Of a DNA stretch of 17,089 bases, positions 15,304-17,089 are shown piece after piece. A model generated the notes under the pieces. The model made no database searches. It was not told where the DNA came from and worked only from the letters and a program-made list of their open reading frames with translations. Positions within the stretch are counted from its first letter, which is position 1; each line of letters opens with the position of its first letter. The stretch is from an uncultured Spirochaetales bacterium. GTDB lineage: Bacteria > UBP6 > UBA1177. The translations under genes and the position numbers were made by a program. Location of the stretch: positions 1 to 17,089 of the forward strand of contig CACZFE010000010.1 of assembly GCA_902780365.1 (NCBI GenBank), read 5' to 3'.

Positions 15304-16803
15304 CTAATCCGTGATACGAAGACGGTAAATCGTAAAATCGCCGTTGTCACTGATTTTATCGAGGTTTTTCATATATTCTTCCGGAATATCGATACCGTTT
15401 CTGAAGGCGCAGTAAGTGCCTGACCGCCTTGAATCGACCGCTTTGCGCATCATTTTTTTCACATCTTCAGGTTTTGAGGCAAAAGAAATCGGTGCATTTT
15501 TGTGAAAATAGGCATATCCGCCGCTCCAGATCTGGGGGATTCCGAAAAGATAAGCGCGTTTCAAATCCTGGATCCTGCCGAGTTCGGCCTCGGTTTCGAG
15601 GACTCTGCCGAATATTTTTTCCTTTCCTTTGTCGTGACCGTAAAAGTTGTCGACAGAAGTAACCGAATGATTCCAGAGCGGCGCGTATTTAATGTGCGGG
15701 AAGGCGTCAAGCGAGAAAAGCAGCAGAATTGAAAGAAAAAGTGCCGCGTTTTCTCTCTTTTTTGCATATTTTCCGCACAAAAACGCAAATGATTCCGCCG
15801 AAAGAGCCAAAACTGCAAAACAGCAGGCAAAAACGAACCGGGGCTGTTTGTGGGCAATCGCCGAATGAGTTGCAAAAAAGAAAAGAAAAGGGAAAAAGAA
15901 GAGAAACAGACTTTTGTTTTTCCCGAATTTACAAACAGTACAAATCATCAATAAAATTGCAGATATACAAGTTACAGGGTGAAAAGTTTCGGCAAATTCT
16001 TCAAGGAAAAAATACCATGGCGAAACGCTGAAATTGTCGCTCACTTTGCGGATAATATTGTAATCAAGATAGGTAAGGAGGGACTGTGCGAATTTTCCCC
16101 ATGTGAAAATATCCAGAACTCCCTGCATGAGCATCATGCCGATGTATCCGGAACCGAAAATCAATGCTGCCTTAAACCGTTTTTTTGCAGTCAAAAACAA
16201 GGCGATCGCCAGACCAAAAGCAAAAATGCAGGTCTGAAAACGGATCATGTAGGCGATGCCGGCAGTCAGAATCATGAAAAACAGATCTTTTTTTGTCTCT
16301 TTTTCAATGTAATTTGATGCAAAATAAACGGCAAAAACCATAAACGGCAGCGCAGCCGATTCGGAAATTGTTCTGACAGAAATATAGGATAAGAGATAGC
16401 TTACGGTCAGCGGAAGAGAGAAAAGAAACGCTTCTTTTTTGTCAAGCCCGTGCCTCCGGAAAAGAAGATAAGTGACTGAAACAGCAAGACTGTTGAAAAT
16501 ACTGAAGAAAATTTTAATTCCGATGTTCAGGTAAAGCGGATCTTTAACACCGCAGAGATCCAGAAGTTTATAAATTCCGGCAATAATTCCCGGCAGAAAC
16601 CAGCTTCTTGCACCGACTTTAAATTCCCAGTAGGTGAATCCGTGCCCGAAAACAAGTTTGTGTGCGGGTTCAAGTGTCTGAAAAATTTCATCCGGAAAAA
16701 TCTGTGCGATGCTCGTCGTTGAAGCGTAAATCCGCACCAGAAATGAGACGGCAAAAATTATCAGGAACGGTAACAATTCGGAATTATTTGCCATTTTTCT
16801 CAT
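15304..16803 (-). CDS. Multi-pass membrane glycosyltransferase, GT22 / PIG-B-Alg9-like
   Basis: 499 residues from ATG 16803, chosen because GAGG lies 6 nt upstream. The frame stays open to a farther Met at 16881, but that extension overlaps the preceding coding sequence and reads as non-membrane, out-of-frame peptide. About ten hydrophobic segments span most of the protein. The first periplasmic loop has PDE at residues 37-39 followed by a LEPAHKLVFGHGFTYWE motif and ARSWFLPG, the signature layout of GT22 mannosyltransferases (PIG-B, PIG-Z, Alg9/12), in which the acidic residue after HPDE is catalytic. A later loop has AHKQPRF, equivalent to the family HKExRF motif. These enzymes use polyprenyl-phosphate sugars as donors; bacterial members are poorly characterised, so donor and acceptor are unknown. 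A soluble C-terminal segment of about 110 residues follows. It sits between a TatD-like fragment and truA in one operon. Confidence 0.85.
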   Translation of the reverse strand: MRKMANNSELLPFLIIFAVSFLVRIYASTTSIAQIFPDEIFQTLEPAHKLVFGHGFTYWEFKVGARSWFLPGIIAGIYKLLDLCGVKDPLYLNIGIKIFFSIFNSLAVSVTYLLFRRHGLDKKEAFLFSLPLTVSYLLSYISVRTISESAALPFMVFAVYFASNYIEKETKKDLFFMILTAGIAYMIRFQTCIFAFGLAIALFLTAKKRFKAALIFGSGYIGMMLMQGVLDIFTWGKFAQSLLTYLDYNIIRKVSDNFSVSPWYFFLEEFAETFHPVTCISAILLMICTVCKFGKNKSLFLFFFPFLFFFATHSAIAHKQPRFVFACCFAVLALSAESFAFLCGKYAKKRENAALFLSILLLFSLDAFPHIKYAPLWNHSVTSVDNFYGHDKGKEKIFGRVLETEAELGRIQDLKRAYLFGIPQIWSGGYAYFHKNAPISFASKPEDVKKMMRKAVDSRRSGTYCAFRNGIDIPEEYMKNLDKISDNGDFTIYRLRITD

Positions 16804-16811
16804 GTTCAACC

Positions 16812-17057
16812 TCAAAGTTTGATTTCCTTTATCTTTGCCTGGATCAGCAGAATATCCTGCGGTTTTGAAAAATTCTCCCATTTTTTCGGCTGATAAGGAG
16901 CGTCCGTTTCTGTCAGGATCCTTTCTTCCGGCAGGAATTTCACCGTTTCTATTGCCTTTTTATGCCCGTTGAGAAGAGCGTTTCCGAAACTGAAAAATGC
17001 GTTGACACCGTGATTCAGAATGCTCTCAGCCTCCGAAGCAGTTCCCGAATATGACAT
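16812..17057 (-). pseudogene. TatD-family metal-dependent hydrolase, C-terminal fragment
   Basis: 81 residues from ATG 17057. The segment SYSGTASEAE, the FFSFGNALL strand and ERILTETDAPYQP match the last third of TatD/YcfH-type deoxyribonucleases, where the Asp of ETDAP is a metal ligand. The N-terminal HxH, Glu and middle His ligands are missing. Upstream, the same frame is closed by TGA at 17070-17072, and no other frame in the last 30 bases continues the family. The C-terminus also looks about 30 residues short of the usual N-x-x-x-x-F helix. Either this is a decayed or truncated gene, or the window end carries a frame error. The stop is 8 nt before the glycosyltransferase start and overlaps its GAGG ribosome-binding site, so it behaves as the upstream operon member. 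Family assignment is fairly sure; intactness is not. Confidence 0.6.
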
Positions 17058-17089
17058 AGAAATGTATACTCATAAGAAGATGAAGACCA

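Noticed and set aside
16804..16881. 26-residue N-terminal extension of the glycosyltransferase from ATG 16881
   Set aside because: It overlaps the TatD-like coding sequence in another frame, is hydrophilic, and lies before a well-placed GAGG plus ATG at 16803.
17070..17072. TGA read as an amino acid (alternative code) in the TatD-like gene
   Set aside because: pepD, guaA, truA and the surface genes contain no internal TGA and use TGG for Trp, so the standard code applies.

Overview
The window looks like a chromosomal segment of a Gram-negative bacterium with a large repertoire of modular surface proteins. Three things suggest a deltaproteobacterial or Myxococcota-like lineage: lipoproteins with a lipobox followed by Ser/Asp-rich linkers, a C-terminal Cys-rich repeat starting CGNGIVEGDEVCDGG (the DUF4215 / Myxococcus-type disulfide repeat), and many propeller, LRR and kelch-like modules. 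The taxonomic call is an inference of moderate to low confidence. No tRNA, rRNA, CRISPR array, IS element or phage gene was seen.

Left part (1-11154, all minus strand). Four large exported proteins are arranged as two operon-like pairs. The first pair has a good promoter at 11201-11228. It encodes a leucine-rich-repeat lipoprotein (9643-11154), followed after 1 nt by a secreted chymotrypsin-fold serine protease (6303-9641) with an EF-hand-like loop, a beta-propeller/LVIVD region and the Cys-rich tail. A short stretch (6160-6302) then holds a dispersed-repeat sequence, a terminator-like hairpin and a new promoter. The second pair follows: a lipoprotein with a propeller, Cys-rich repeats and an FGE-sulfatase/C-type-lectin-fold domain (3895-6159), then after 25 nt a very large secreted protein with CX3C motifs, an acidic tract and C-terminal kelch-like repeats. 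That last gene runs off the left edge (3869 to 1, at least 1289 codons).

Right part (11229-17089). These are conserved housekeeping genes with a visibly more GC-rich, C-ending codon style. On the plus strand are pepD (M20 aminoacyl-histidine dipeptidase) and guaA (GMP synthase), separated by a GC-rich nested palindromic repeat. Converging on guaA with only 6 nt between stops is a minus-strand operon reading from the right edge: a TatD-like C-terminal fragment, a GT22-like multi-pass mannosyltransferase homologue, and truA (tRNA pseudouridine synthase A).

How they fit together: the left locus appears to encode a cell-surface/secreted protease with lipid-anchored binding partners, with no recognisable cytoplasmic enzyme among them. 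The right half is unrelated core metabolism and RNA modification. The best candidates for something undescribed are the four-gene surface module and its odd features: an FGE fold without catalytic cysteines, Cys-bracketed acidic insertions, and a single dockerin-like calcium loop in a protease.
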